A stretch of DNA of 64,000 nt from an uncultured Flavobacteriaceae bacterium (GTDB lineage Bacteria; Bacteroidota; Bacteroidia; Flavobacteriales; Flavobacteriaceae). The notes below the pieces were generated by a model. It searched no databases. It was not told the origin of the DNA and was given only the letters and a program-made list of their open reading frames with translations. Each line of letters begins with the position of its first letter. The stretch's first letter is position 1. The DNA lies in contig CANNCM010000002.1 in assembly GCA_947503105.1 (NCBI GenBank), positions 329,546 through 393,545 of the forward strand, read 5' to 3'. Position numbers and translations under genes: made by a program. This document shows positions 17,199 to 27,140 of this stretch, in pieces.

Positions 17199-19667
17199 CT
17201 AGTAATTATCCACATTAATTACGAGTCGAATAGGGCGGAAAAGCTTTGTACTCAAAAAACTATTTTTTATACGATGAATAATCGTTTTTGTTTTTTGTAA
17301 GGATTGTTCACTAGGAATTTTAACCAATATATTCTTATGATACTGATTTCTAATTCTTGAAACTGGTGGAAATTCAGGACCTAAAACATGAGATCCAAAA
17401 ACCTGTGCAAGGGCTTTGGCCAACCATGCAGCACCTTCATTCACTTTATTGTAGTCTTTATGCTTTAGGGTAATTTTTATGATTCTGAAATATGGTGGAT
17501 ATTTATAAATTTTACGCTGATAGGTTTGTTCTTCAAACATTTTCGTGTAGTCGTTTGTAGAAACTTGCTGTAAAATATTATGATGAGGATTGTAGGATTG
17601 GATAATCACTTTACCACGGATTTTTGTCCGTCCTGCCCTCCCCGATACCTGCTGTAAGAGCTGAAAGCAACGTTCGTGAGCTCTGAAATCTGGGAAATTT
17701 ATAAGCTGATCGGCATTAAGAACACCTACAAGTTTTATATCTCTAAAATCTAGGCCTTTTGTTAGCATTTGAGTGCCGACTAAAATATCAATTTCTTTGT
17801 GTTCAAATTTTTGAATGATCCGCTCATAGCTGTATTTGCCTCGCGTGGTGTCCAAATCCATACGTGCCACTTTTGCATCTGGAAAAAGTGCTAAAGTTTC
17901 TTCTTGAATTTGTTCTGTGCCAAAACCTTTGGTGTCTAAATCTATTCCATGGCAAGCAGCACATTGTTTTTTAGAAACCACAGTATAGCTGCAATAGTGA
18001 CAGCGCAATTGGTTTGAATTCTGATGGTAGGTTAGACTCACATCGCAATTTGGACACTCGGGGCTATGACCACATGTATTGCAAGTCATGATTGGTGCAT
18101 ATCCTCGTCTGTTTTGAAAGAGTATAATTTGATGATTACTTTCTAATGCATCTTTCATTTCTGAAATGAGACGATCACTAAAATGTCCCGTCATGCGTTT
18201 GCGCTTGTATTTATCTTTCAAATCTACTAATTCGATATCTGGAAGAATAACATCGTTGTAGCGTTTTGTCAGCGAAACATAGCCATATTTATGTTGTTTT
18301 ATGGCATTAAAATAACTTTCTATGCTTGGCGTTGCAGAGCCCAAAATTGTTTTGGCTTTATGCAAATTAGCCAAAACAATAGCCGCATCCCTAGCATGAT
18401 AGCGCGGCGCTGGATCAAACTGTTTGTATGATGGCTCATGCTCTTCATCTACAATAACAAGACCTAAGTTTGAAAAGGGTAAAAACAAAGACGAGCGTGC
18501 TCCTATCACCACTTTAGAGTGTTCAGAATTTTTTAAAATTCGGTTCCAAATTTCTACACGTTCATTGGGGCTAAACCGGGAGTGATATACCTCTATTGTA
18601 TCACCAAAATATTGTTTCAGTCTTAAAACCAATTGGGACGTTAGGGCAATTTCTGGCACTAAAAACAAAGCTTGTTGATGATTTGCCAACGCTTCTTCAA
18701 TCAATTTGACATAAATCTCTGTTTTCCCAGAAGAGGTTACGCCATGAAAAAGACATACCTCTTTTTCTTTTAATTCTGTTTTGATATTAGAAAGTGCTTC
18801 GTTTTGATCAGCACTAAGCACGATTGATTTTTCTTGAATATTTTTTTCAAATTTTAAGCGATCTACTTCAATAAAATACTCCTCAAAAATACCTTTATCG
18901 ATCAATGTTTTTATTTGTGCAGATGTGCCAGTACTCAATTTTTTGAGTTCTGCTACATCAACTTTTGGTAACGCTTTAGACAAAGAAAAATAAGCAAGAA
19001 CAATTTGCTTTTGTTTTTGAGAGCGCTGAAGCTGATTTAATAGAGGTTCTAACGCATTTTTGGAAGTGTATTTGGGGTGAAGTGCAACACAGCGCTGGAG
19101 TTTTGGTTTGTATTTCTCAACGAGTTCTTGGCTTGTCGTGAGAATATTGGCATCAAGTAATGGATTTAAAATTTTGAATGTATTTTTTTTATTTAAAATT
19201 GAATGCACTTCCTCGACACTAAGTCTAGATTCTTGTTGCAGGGCTTCAATTACAAGAAATTGATCGTCAGTGAGATGATTTTCATCAAATGTAGCTTTTG
19301 GATGAAGCGCAATAATAGACGCACTCTGTAATAAGAATGCATTTGGTAAAGCGGCAGACAAAACTTCTCCAATGGCACACATATAATAGTGTGCCACCCA
19401 AGACCAGTGACGCAATTGAATGGGGTGTATTATGGGCGTATCGTCCACAATGCTATGAATGGATTTTACGTCATAGGCAGTAGGCGCAGTGGTATGAAGT
19501 TTCAATACAAGAGCGGTATATATTTTACGTTTTCCGAATGGAACAGCTACACGCATACCAGGTTGAATAAAGGTGTACTCTGCTTCTGTTACGGCATATG
19601 AAAAGTTGTGCTCCAAAGGCAGCGGTAATATAACATCAATAAAAAAGGAATGGGTTATGAGTTGCAT
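17199..19667 (-). CDS. priA: primosomal protein N' (replication restart helicase)
   Basis: HGVTSSGKTEIY, DEEHEPSYKQFDPAPRYHARD, LGSATPS, zinc-binding CNTCGHSPECPNCD, VSGRAGR. Confidence 0.96.
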   Translation of the reverse strand: MQLITHSFFIDVILPLPLEHNFSYAVTEAEYTFIQPGMRVAVPFGKRKIYTALVLKLHTTAPTAYDVKSIHSIVDDTPIIHPIQLRHWSWVAHYYMCAIGEVLSAALPNAFLLQSASIIALHPKATFDENHLTDDQFLVIEALQQESRLSVEEVHSILNKKNTFKILNPLLDANILTTSQELVEKYKPKLQRCVALHPKYTSKNALEPLLNQLQRSQKQKQIVLAYFSLSKALPKVDVAELKKLSTGTSAQIKTLIDKGIFEEYFIEVDRLKFEKNIQEKSIVLSADQNEALSNIKTELKEKEVCLFHGVTSSGKTEIYVKLIEEALANHQQALFLVPEIALTSQLVLRLKQYFGDTIEVYHSRFSPNERVEIWNRILKNSEHSKVVIGARSSLFLPFSNLGLVIVDEEHEPSYKQFDPAPRYHARDAAIVLANLHKAKTILGSATPSIESYFNAIKQHKYGYVSLTKRYNDVILPDIELVDLKDKYKRKRMTGHFSDRLISEMKDALESNHQIILFQNRRGYAPIMTCNTCGHSPECPNCDVSLTYHQNSNQLRCHYCSYTVVSKKQCAACHGIDLDTKGFGTEQIQEETLALFPDAKVARMDLDTTRGKYSYERIIQKFEHKEIDILVGTQMLTKGLDFRDIKLVGVLNADQLINFPDFRAHERCFQLLQQVSGRAGRTKIRGKVIIQSYNPHHNILQQVSTNDYTKMFEEQTYQRKIYKYPPYFRIIKITLKHKDYNKVNEGAAWLAKALAQVFGSHVLGPEFPPVSRIRNQYHKNILVKIPSEQSLQKTKTIIHRIKNSFLSTKLFRPIRLVINVDNY

Positions 19668-20593
19668 TTTTGTTTAAGTCGTTGCAAGGATGCATTAAGC
19701 TCAAAACCGAGCAATAGAATGATTGCGTTTAGCCACAAATAAAATAATAGGATCAATAGTGCTCCGATAGAACCATAGAGTTGATTGTAGTTAGAAAAAT
19801 TTTCGATGTAGAAACCAAATACATATGAATTTAGCAACACCAAAAGTGTTGTGAATAACGCACCAACAGAGAAAAATCGTGATTGTTTTCCTTCTTTAGT
19901 ACCAAAAAAATAAAGCACAGCCACTATCAAGTAGATCATCAAAACAAAAAACAAAAACTTAGAATTATCTATCCAAAATAGTTCTGTAGAAGCGTCTTCA
20001 ATGTTTAAAGAATCGTACAGAGGGTGTATCAAATAGATTTCAGAAAAACCAATGCCAATAATGGTAATGATTAAAATGACCACCAAAATAATGGAAACTC
20101 CAAAAGCATAAAGATATTGATTGATAAAGTTTCGGTTGAGTTGTTGATGATAAGAATTTTCAAAGCTAGAAAATACAGCATTTACGCCATTTGACATCAG
20201 AAACATTGAAATCAAAAAAACAGAAGAAATAAGTCCCCCTCCTCTATTTTTATTGATATTTTCAAAAATATTTTGATTGAAAAAATCTGAAGTATTTGGC
20301 GGCAATGAGGCCTCCAAAAAATTAAGAAAATCAGATTGAAACCCTTCAAAAGGGATATAAGGAATTAATATGATAATAAACAAAAGGAAAGGAAAAATCG
20401 CTATAAAAAAACTAAAAGCGACCGCACTAGCACGAATGGTTAGCGCACCGTGAATGATGCCTAAAACATACATTTCAAAAAGGTCATAAAGTGATAGGCC
20501 TTCTAACCCAGGAAGTTTTATGGATTTCAAAAAGCGAAGTACCCAACGCAAAACAGGAATTTTTTCTATTTTTTGTTCAATAGACTTGCTCAT
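19655..20593 (-). CDS. YihY/BrkB family inner membrane protein
   Basis: Multi-TM protein, RASAVAFSFFIAIFPFLLFII, YGSIGALLILLFYLWLNAIILLLGFELNA. Confidence 0.9.
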   Translation of the reverse strand: MSKSIEQKIEKIPVLRWVLRFLKSIKLPGLEGLSLYDLFEMYVLGIIHGALTIRASAVAFSFFIAIFPFLLFIIILIPYIPFEGFQSDFLNFLEASLPPNTSDFFNQNIFENINKNRGGGLISSVFLISMFLMSNGVNAVFSSFENSYHQQLNRNFINQYLYAFGVSIILVVILIITIIGIGFSEIYLIHPLYDSLNIEDASTELFWIDNSKFLFFVLMIYLIVAVLYFFGTKEGKQSRFFSVGALFTTLLVLLNSYVFGFYIENFSNYNQLYGSIGALLILLFYLWLNAIILLLGFELNASLQRLKQKCNS

Positions 20594-21450
20594 TCTGCAG
20601 CTTTTAAACTGAGATCCATATTATAAACAGAATGTGTAAGTGCTCCAGATGAAATATAATTGACACCACACTCTGCGTAATGACGCAAAGTGACTTCGTT
20701 GATACCACCAGAGGACTCTGTGTGGCATTGATCGCCAATAAGTGCTACGGCTTCTTGAGTTTCTTGAATACTAAAATTATCAATCAAAATACGATCGACA
20801 CCACCGTGTGCCAAAATGGCTTTGATTTCATCGAGATCGCGTGCTTCTACAATAATTTTTAAGTGGAGTTGATGTGTTTTTATATAATCTGTAGTCAATT
20901 CTAAAGCTTTAGTAACATCGCCGGCAAAATCGATATGGTTATCTTTCAGCATAATCTCATCATACAACGCAAAACGATGATTTACACCACCACCTATTGA
21001 AACGGCCCATTTTTCTAAAGCACGAATTCCAGGAGTTGTTTTTCGGGTATCCAAAATTTTTGTGCCAGTTCCTTTAAGGAGTTCAACATAAGATTTTGTT
21101 TTTGTAGCAATAGCGCTCATTCGTTGCATTGCGTTGAGGACTATACGTTCTGCTTTAAGAATAGACTGTTGAGATCCCATGACATCAAAGGCAATATCGC
21201 CAAACTTGACAGCAGTACCATCCTGAATATGAATTTTCATATGTAGCTTTGGATCCACATATTTGAACACTTGACGTGCAAATTCCACTCCTGCCAATAG
21301 GCCTTTGTCTTTGACCAAAAGGTGTGCTTTTCCGAAAGCTTGCTCTGGAATACAGGCCAGCGAACTGTGATCGCCTTCTCCAACATCCTCACGAACAGCG
21401 TTAGCGATTATGATATTTATTTCATTTTGAAAGGCTTCTGCGCTTATCAT
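20590..21450 (-). CDS. nadC: nicotinate-nucleotide diphosphorylase (carboxylating)
   Basis: REDVGEGDHSS, LDTRKTTPGIRALEKWAVSIGGGVNHR, LKDNHI, ESSGGI. Confidence 0.95.
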   Translation of the reverse strand: MISAEAFQNEINIIIANAVREDVGEGDHSSLACIPEQAFGKAHLLVKDKGLLAGVEFARQVFKYVDPKLHMKIHIQDGTAVKFGDIAFDVMGSQQSILKAERIVLNAMQRMSAIATKTKSYVELLKGTGTKILDTRKTTPGIRALEKWAVSIGGGVNHRFALYDEIMLKDNHIDFAGDVTKALELTTDYIKTHQLHLKIIVEARDLDEIKAILAHGGVDRILIDNFSIQETQEAVALIGDQCHTESSGGINEVTLRHYAECGVNYISSGALTHSVYNMDLSLKAAE

Positions 21451-21540
21451 TATTCTTTTGTTTAATAGCTAAATTAAGGATTTGAGCGTTTAAAAATAAA
21501 AAAATGAGGTCTATTTTGAAAGAAATACAATAAGTTGCAA

Positions 21541-22098
21541 TTAGTTGTTGAGTTTAGACCTCTGTGGGAGTTTTGCTTTTAATCGTCTAAAGGCATTAGT
21601 AATATGACCTTCTACAGTTTTAATGGAAACGCCTAGATGTTTGGAAATTTCTTGATTTGAAAGCCCTTCTTTTTTACTCATTTTAAAAATTAGTTTACAC
21701 TTGGAGGGTAACTTTTCTATTTCAGAATTTATAAATTCTATCTGTTGTTTTTGAATCACATCCTCACTTTGAGCATACATTCTATTTAAAGCGTCCATAT
21801 ATTTTTGCTCCAAAATACTTATGGTTTTCTTTTGTTTATATTGGTTTATAAATTCGTTATAAACGGCCTTAAACAAGAAGGATCTTATGGATAATTTGGG
21901 GTTTAAGTTGCTGCGAAATTTCCATATTTTAAGATATACGTTTTGAAGAATATCTTGAGCCATGGCATGATCTCTTGACAAAGACAATGCATAAGCAAAT
22001 AGCAGCCGAGAATAGGATGTAAAAAGGGCTGTAAATGCAGATTCATCCCCTTGCTTTAGAGCCGCAACAAGTTGACAGTTTTTTTCTGAATTACACAT
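21541..22098 (-). CDS. ECF-type RNA polymerase sigma factor (Bacteroidota FecI-like)
   Basis: Sigma-70 region 2 (AQDILQNVYLKIWKFR) and region 4 (GLSNQEISKHLGVSIKTVEGHI). Confidence 0.9.
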   Translation of the reverse strand: MCNSEKNCQLVAALKQGDESAFTALFTSYSRLLFAYALSLSRDHAMAQDILQNVYLKIWKFRSNLNPKLSIRSFLFKAVYNEFINQYKQKKTISILEQKYMDALNRMYAQSEDVIQKQQIEFINSEIEKLPSKCKLIFKMSKKEGLSNQEISKHLGVSIKTVEGHITNAFRRLKAKLPQRSKLNN

Positions 22099-22266
22099 AA
22101 ACTGTAGGTTTTCTTAAAGAAATTGATAGGCATCATTGAGGTGATTATTTTGAATAAAGGTAAATAAATCCAATATATATCACCAAAAGTAATTAAAAAT
22201 TTAAAAAAATATGATCAAAAAACAAGGGTTTTACAACGCAAGACTGTATTAGCTATATAATCTTGA

Positions 22267-23421
22267 ATGTTAATGAAGCATCATATAGAACCTTTACTCA
22301 TCAAATTTCTGAATAAGTCTGCAAGCCCAAAAGAGCTAGCGATTTTAGAAGACTGGATTTCGAAGCCAGAAAATGAACCTCTTTTTGAAGCGTACATCAG
22401 AGTCCACTTTGAAACAAACTTGAGTATGAATATGCCAAACATGAAGACTCTAAAAACGAGTCTTTTACCAACTATAAATTTCAGATCTGTGCGTTACGTA
22501 TTGCCATCAAAAACGATACGTCAATTGGCAGTTGCGGCAGTTATAACTGCTATCTTTGTCCTTCCTCTTTTCAATTTTAAAGAAGACTTCCATAACGACA
22601 GATCTGATACCCCCTCAAAACAAGGTCTATTTACAGTAGATGACAAAGCCATTTTGACACTTGAAAACGGACAGAATGTTAGCTTGAGCAAAGACCATCA
22701 ATACAGCAATTCGGAAGTTAACAGCAATGGTGAAAATCTTATATATACAACAAGTGCTGGCGAGCAAAAAAAATCTAAGATCAGCTACAATTACCTAGCA
22801 ACACCACGTGGGGGTCAGTTTTATGTGCAACTGGCAGATGGCAGCAGAGTATGGCTCAACTCCGAAACTAAAATAAAATATCCTATACATTTTTCAAATG
22901 ACAAACCTAGACTGGTAGAACTCCTCTATGGAGAGGCGTATTTTGATGTTGCACACGGCAATGCGTTTAAAGTCGTTCATAAAACTCAAGAGCTAGCGGT
23001 TTTGGGTACGGCGTTCAACATTAAAGCATATATTGAAGATGAAAATGTTGAAACCACTTTGCTACAAGGACGAGTAGCTCTAAAAGTTGGGGCGGACAAT
23101 ATAACTCTGAAACCCAAAGAACAATATACATATAATAGTGTGTCAAATCGAGGTGTAAAAAAAACAAATATCAATGTCGATCATGTTAGTTCATGGCGAA
23201 ATGGCAAGGTCAAATTTCAAAACCAAAGCTTAAAAGAGGTTTGTACACTTATGGAACGTTGGTATGATTTAGATATTGATCTACAAAACACAAAGCATGA
23301 ATCTATTGTATTATCGGGTTCACTTAGCAAAAATCAAGATATAAATACCATTTTATTAAGCTTAAAGAATTTAAAAAATATTGAATATGAAATCAATGAA
23401 AAACATATCATCATAAAATAA
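22267..23421 (+). CDS. FecR family anti-sigma factor
   Basis: ATPRGGQFYVQLADGSRVWLNSETKIKYP, GEAYFDVAH, FKVVHKTQELAVLGTAFNIKAY. Confidence 0.93.
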   Translation: MLMKHHIEPLLIKFLNKSASPKELAILEDWISKPENEPLFEAYIRVHFETNLSMNMPNMKTLKTSLLPTINFRSVRYVLPSKTIRQLAVAAVITAIFVLPLFNFKEDFHNDRSDTPSKQGLFTVDDKAILTLENGQNVSLSKDHQYSNSEVNSNGENLIYTTSAGEQKKSKISYNYLATPRGGQFYVQLADGSRVWLNSETKIKYPIHFSNDKPRLVELLYGEAYFDVAHGNAFKVVHKTQELAVLGTAFNIKAYIEDENVETTLLQGRVALKVGADNITLKPKEQYTYNSVSNRGVKKTNINVDHVSSWRNGKVKFQNQSLKEVCTLMERWYDLDIDLQNTKHESIVLSGSLSKNQDINTILLSLKNLKNIEYEINEKHIIIK

Positions 23422-23504
23422 AAAAAGGGATATCGGTAGCGCCTGATGAGCTGTAACCTCCTCCCTTGAGCTAGTCATTTTTATTAACTAAACTACCCAA
23501 ATTT

Positions 23505-26500
23505 ATGAATATTAATTTAATCCCTTGCCGGCCTTATTTCTTAAGAGGCAACATCCTAAAATTTGTTATGAGATCATCTATTTTCTTATCAAGCTTATTC
23601 GTTTTTGGCTTTAGCCCAGGGATAAGTCATTCTCAAAAAGAGAACATTGAAATTACGAAAACAGCCACCTATGAAGTTGCCGAAATATTTGATCTCATTG
23701 TAGCCCAAACCGACTATAATTTTTTATATACCAGAGATTTATTTGATAACATTCCCGAAGTTCGCTTAGCGGCTGGCACAATGCGTACCGATGATTTACT
23801 CAAAAAATGCTTAGGCGCCTCTGCTTTTACCTACAATTTTAAAGGCGATAGCACTATTGTATTGCAAAAAAAACAAACACAACATGCCATTATTGATGAT
23901 AACGATCAGCAGCAAGACATGCTAAGAGGCATCATTAGCGACCAAAGTGGCCTGCCGTTGCCGGGCGTTAATGTGGTTGTAGAACGGCCTGGATCTGATA
24001 TTATAGAAGGGACCTATTCTGGGTTTGATGGAGACTATACAGCTATTGTATCACCCAATGCTACCATAACATTTTCTATGATTGGCTTTAAAACCCAACA
24101 GATTCAATATGTGGGACAAAAGGTACTCAATATTGTGATGCAAGAAGACATAAACGAATTGGAAGAAGTACAGATCGTGAGTACTGGATATCAAAAAATT
24201 TCTAAAGAACGCTCTACGGGCTCTGCTGATGTCGTGAGCGAAAAAACACTGGAAAACTACAAAAACCAACGCACCACCAATAATGTATTGGATCTTCTGA
24301 ACGGAACTATTCCTGGATTGGGGTTTGCTACCAATCAAACTCAATTTGGTCCTGGAACCAAAACACTTTCTATAAGGGGAAGGACGGCTTTTTCATTAGA
24401 TAACAATAATCCCTTGGTTGTTGTGGATGGATTTGAAATTATAGGAGATGATGAGGCTGGAGTTCGTGAAATACTAAGGCGTTATAATCCAGAAGACATA
24501 GAAAGTATCACCGTATTAAAGGATGCCGCAGCAGCTTCCATATGGGGGGCCAAAGCGGCCAATGGAGTTATTGTGATCAACACCAAACAAGGTAAACGCC
24601 GTTCTGAAACCACCACTTCTTTTACATCTACACTTTCATTACAAGAACATCCAGACTATAGCAAAGGCTATCTTGCTTCTGTGGCTTCAAGCCTAGCATT
24701 AGATAAGCTCAGAGTTGACAATAATATGGAATCCATAGCATCACCTTATTGGTTTACTTCTCCCAATAATGAGGGAGCTCAGACATATCAAGATTTAAAT
24801 AATGGAATCATCACACAACAACAGGCAGATGCGATCATAAACAAACTACGACAAACCAATACCATACAAGAATATTCAGATTTGTTTTTAGAAACTGGTT
24901 TGCATCAAAGACACACCTTAAACGTTAGCCATGGTGGAGACCACTTTGGGCTATATTCTTCTTTTGGTTATGATAAAGAAGAAACCACACAAAAAGGAGA
25001 GGAAAGCCGACTTTTTACAGGAAATCTAAATATCAATACCGATATCAGTAAAGGCATAACTCTCGGAGCAAGAGTTAATTTCACCAATGGAAAAGAATTA
25101 AACAATGCGGCTGCAACACCGATTGAGATGATGCAGGCCTACGAACAGTTTCTTGACAAGGAGGGAAACTATATTTTTAGGGATGAGGAAATTCATAAAT
25201 ATACGAGACAAGAGTTAGAAGCTACAGGCATCTATCCTTATGGGTGGGGTTATAATGAAAAACAGGAATTTGACAATATGGACAATACAACCTACAGCAA
25301 CAGCATCGATCTTGGACTGACTTTAAAGGTAAAACTCTTTGAAGGGCTTGATTTTGAAACCGCCTACAACTTTCAAAATAGCAGAAGTGAAGGGCGTAAT
25401 TTACTTAATGAAAATCGATATAATACAAGATACCTCATAAACACCTCTGTTATTTTTATAGACCATGACGATGATCCGACAACGCCAGCAGTATTTGACC
25501 CAACGCAACAATACGATGGATTTGTTCTTCCTAAAGGAAATATCCTTCAATCATCTTACAGAAAATACAGCTCTAGCGGGGGTCGGGTACAACTAAATTA
25601 TAGTCGCTTTTTTGGGCCCGAACAAAAACATTTTGTTACAGCACTTCTTGGTGTCGATTATCGAGAACTTAATAGTGAACTCAATGGTAATGAACTGTAT
25701 AGCTATAACGCCAACTCTAGGACAAATTACTTGCCTGTAGATCTTACCAATCGCTACATGGACTCTTTTGGATATGAAAGGAAAATAGAACCATCCCCAA
25801 CTGTATATAATAGAATCAAAGATCGATTTTTGGCCAACTACGTCAATGGGGCATATACGTATAATGACAAATATACACTGTCTAGCAGTTGGCGTTTGGA
25901 CGATTCTAACCTCTTTGGATCATCGCCAAAATACCGAAATGTACCGCTTTGGTCTGTTGGTGCAAAATGGCAGGCCGCCAAAGAATCGTTTATGCAAAAT
26001 ATAGACTGGATAGACCAATTGGATGTAAGAATCAGTTATGGTACTGGGGGAGCTATTGATAAATCGACCCATCCATTTTTGGCCTATATAAGAGATGTAG
26101 ATTATTTTACTGGAGAAGTCGTAGGTAATATCGTTAATTACAAAAATGACGAGTTGCGCTGGTCCACCACCTCCACCACCAATGTGGGCTTAGATTTTGT
26201 GCTGTATGCAGGTAAACTGAGTGGTAGTTTTGAGTGGTATCGCAAATATACGGATGACTTATTGACGGAAGTCCCTATCAATCCTACCAATGGATTTTCT
26301 AGCCAAACACGTAATTTTGGAGAAGTCTCCAATAAAGGCATCGATTTGAGGTTAACCTATAATCCTATTGACACCGATACCTTTGGTTGGAGCATGACAG
26401 GGCTTCTAAACTACAACAAAAACAAAGTTGAACGTATTGGCGATATTACACAAAACATCGCCTATTTTACAAATGGTAGACTCCCTATTCTTGGTGAGGC

Positions 26501-27140
26501 TCTTAGAACGTTTTACCACTACAAATGGGCTGGACTGAGCGCCACTGGAGCACCACAAGTTTTTGATGCAAAGGGAAATATCACACCATATACAACAGAT
26601 ATAACAGATGTTAACGCCCTAGAAAAAGCGGGGCAACGCGATCCAAAATATTCGGGTAGTTTTCAGAATACTATTCGCTATAAAGGCTTTAGCTTATATG
26701 CTTTAGTTGCTTTTCAACTAGGGCATGTTTTTAGAAAAAAAACTATAGATTACGCCGAAATGAACTACAGCAGAACTCCTCCTCATAAAGATTTTGATCA
26801 ACGTTGGCAAAATCCAGGGGATGAAAAAACGACATACGTTCCTGCCTACAATCCAGATAGTGGGCAAAACTTTAACTATGGTAATTACTTTGAAAATAGT
26901 GATTTACACACCCTCAAAGCAGACCATATACGTTTATCAGCCGTGAGCTTAAACTACGACTTTAACCAACAATGGTTAAGAACTACATTTATCAATTCTA
27001 TCAACATGGGCATCAATGTGCAAAATCTTGGAATTCTTTGGGCAGCAAACAAATATAATATTGATCCATTACTGAATAATTTTAGAAGAACTGCACCAAA
27101 TGAACCCATCTATTCTATTAACGCAAGAATAAAATTTTGA
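23505..27140 (+). CDS. SusC/RagA family TonB-linked outer membrane protein with N-terminal STN domain
   Basis: STN-like EIFDLIVAQTDYNFLYTRDLF; GIISDQSGLPLPGVNVVVE; SusC plug VLKDAAAASIWGAKAANGVIVINTKQG; C-terminal beta-barrel ending in F. Confidence 0.95.
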   Translation: MNINLIPCRPYFLRGNILKFVMRSSIFLSSLFVFGFSPGISHSQKENIEITKTATYEVAEIFDLIVAQTDYNFLYTRDLFDNIPEVRLAAGTMRTDDLLKKCLGASAFTYNFKGDSTIVLQKKQTQHAIIDDNDQQQDMLRGIISDQSGLPLPGVNVVVERPGSDIIEGTYSGFDGDYTAIVSPNATITFSMIGFKTQQIQYVGQKVLNIVMQEDINELEEVQIVSTGYQKISKERSTGSADVVSEKTLENYKNQRTTNNVLDLLNGTIPGLGFATNQTQFGPGTKTLSIRGRTAFSLDNNNPLVVVDGFEIIGDDEAGVREILRRYNPEDIESITVLKDAAAASIWGAKAANGVIVINTKQGKRRSETTTSFTSTLSLQEHPDYSKGYLASVASSLALDKLRVDNNMESIASPYWFTSPNNEGAQTYQDLNNGIITQQQADAIINKLRQTNTIQEYSDLFLETGLHQRHTLNVSHGGDHFGLYSSFGYDKEETTQKGEESRLFTGNLNINTDISKGITLGARVNFTNGKELNNAAATPIEMMQAYEQFLDKEGNYIFRDEEIHKYTRQELEATGIYPYGWGYNEKQEFDNMDNTTYSNSIDLGLTLKVKLFEGLDFETAYNFQNSRSEGRNLLNENRYNTRYLINTSVIFIDHDDDPTTPAVFDPTQQYDGFVLPKGNILQSSYRKYSSSGGRVQLNYSRFFGPEQKHFVTALLGVDYRELNSELNGNELYSYNANSRTNYLPVDLTNRYMDSFGYERKIEPSPTVYNRIKDRFLANYVNGAYTYNDKYTLSSSWRLDDSNLFGSSPKYRNVPLWSVGAKWQAAKESFMQNIDWIDQLDVRISYGTGGAIDKSTHPFLAYIRDVDYFTGEVVGNIVNYKNDELRWSTTSTTNVGLDFVLYAGKLSGSFEWYRKYTDDLLTEVPINPTNGFSSQTRNFGEVSNKGIDLRLTYNPIDTDTFGWSMTGLLNYNKNKVERIGDITQNIAYFTNGRLPILGEALRTFYHYKWAGLSATGAPQVFDAKGNITPYTTDITDVNALEKAGQRDPKYSGSFQNTIRYKGFSLYALVAFQLGHVFRKKTIDYAEMNYSRTPPHKDFDQRWQNPGDEKTTYVPAYNPDSGQNFNYGNYFENSDLHTLKADHIRLSAVSLNYDFNQQWLRTTFINSINMGINVQNLGILWAANKYNIDPLLNNFRRTAPNEPIYSINARIKF

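Noticed and set aside
17206-17214. Perfect DnaA-box-like TTATCCACA
   Set aside because: Lies in the C-terminal coding sequence of priA; a second isolated copy (6303-6311) is within the DUF493 gene. Isolated 9-mers are expected by chance at this scale and there is no clustering to suggest an origin.
23442-23448. CTGATGA hammerhead-ribozyme-like core between FecR and SusC
   Set aside because: No GAAA partner or three-helix arrangement around it; only a chance heptamer.
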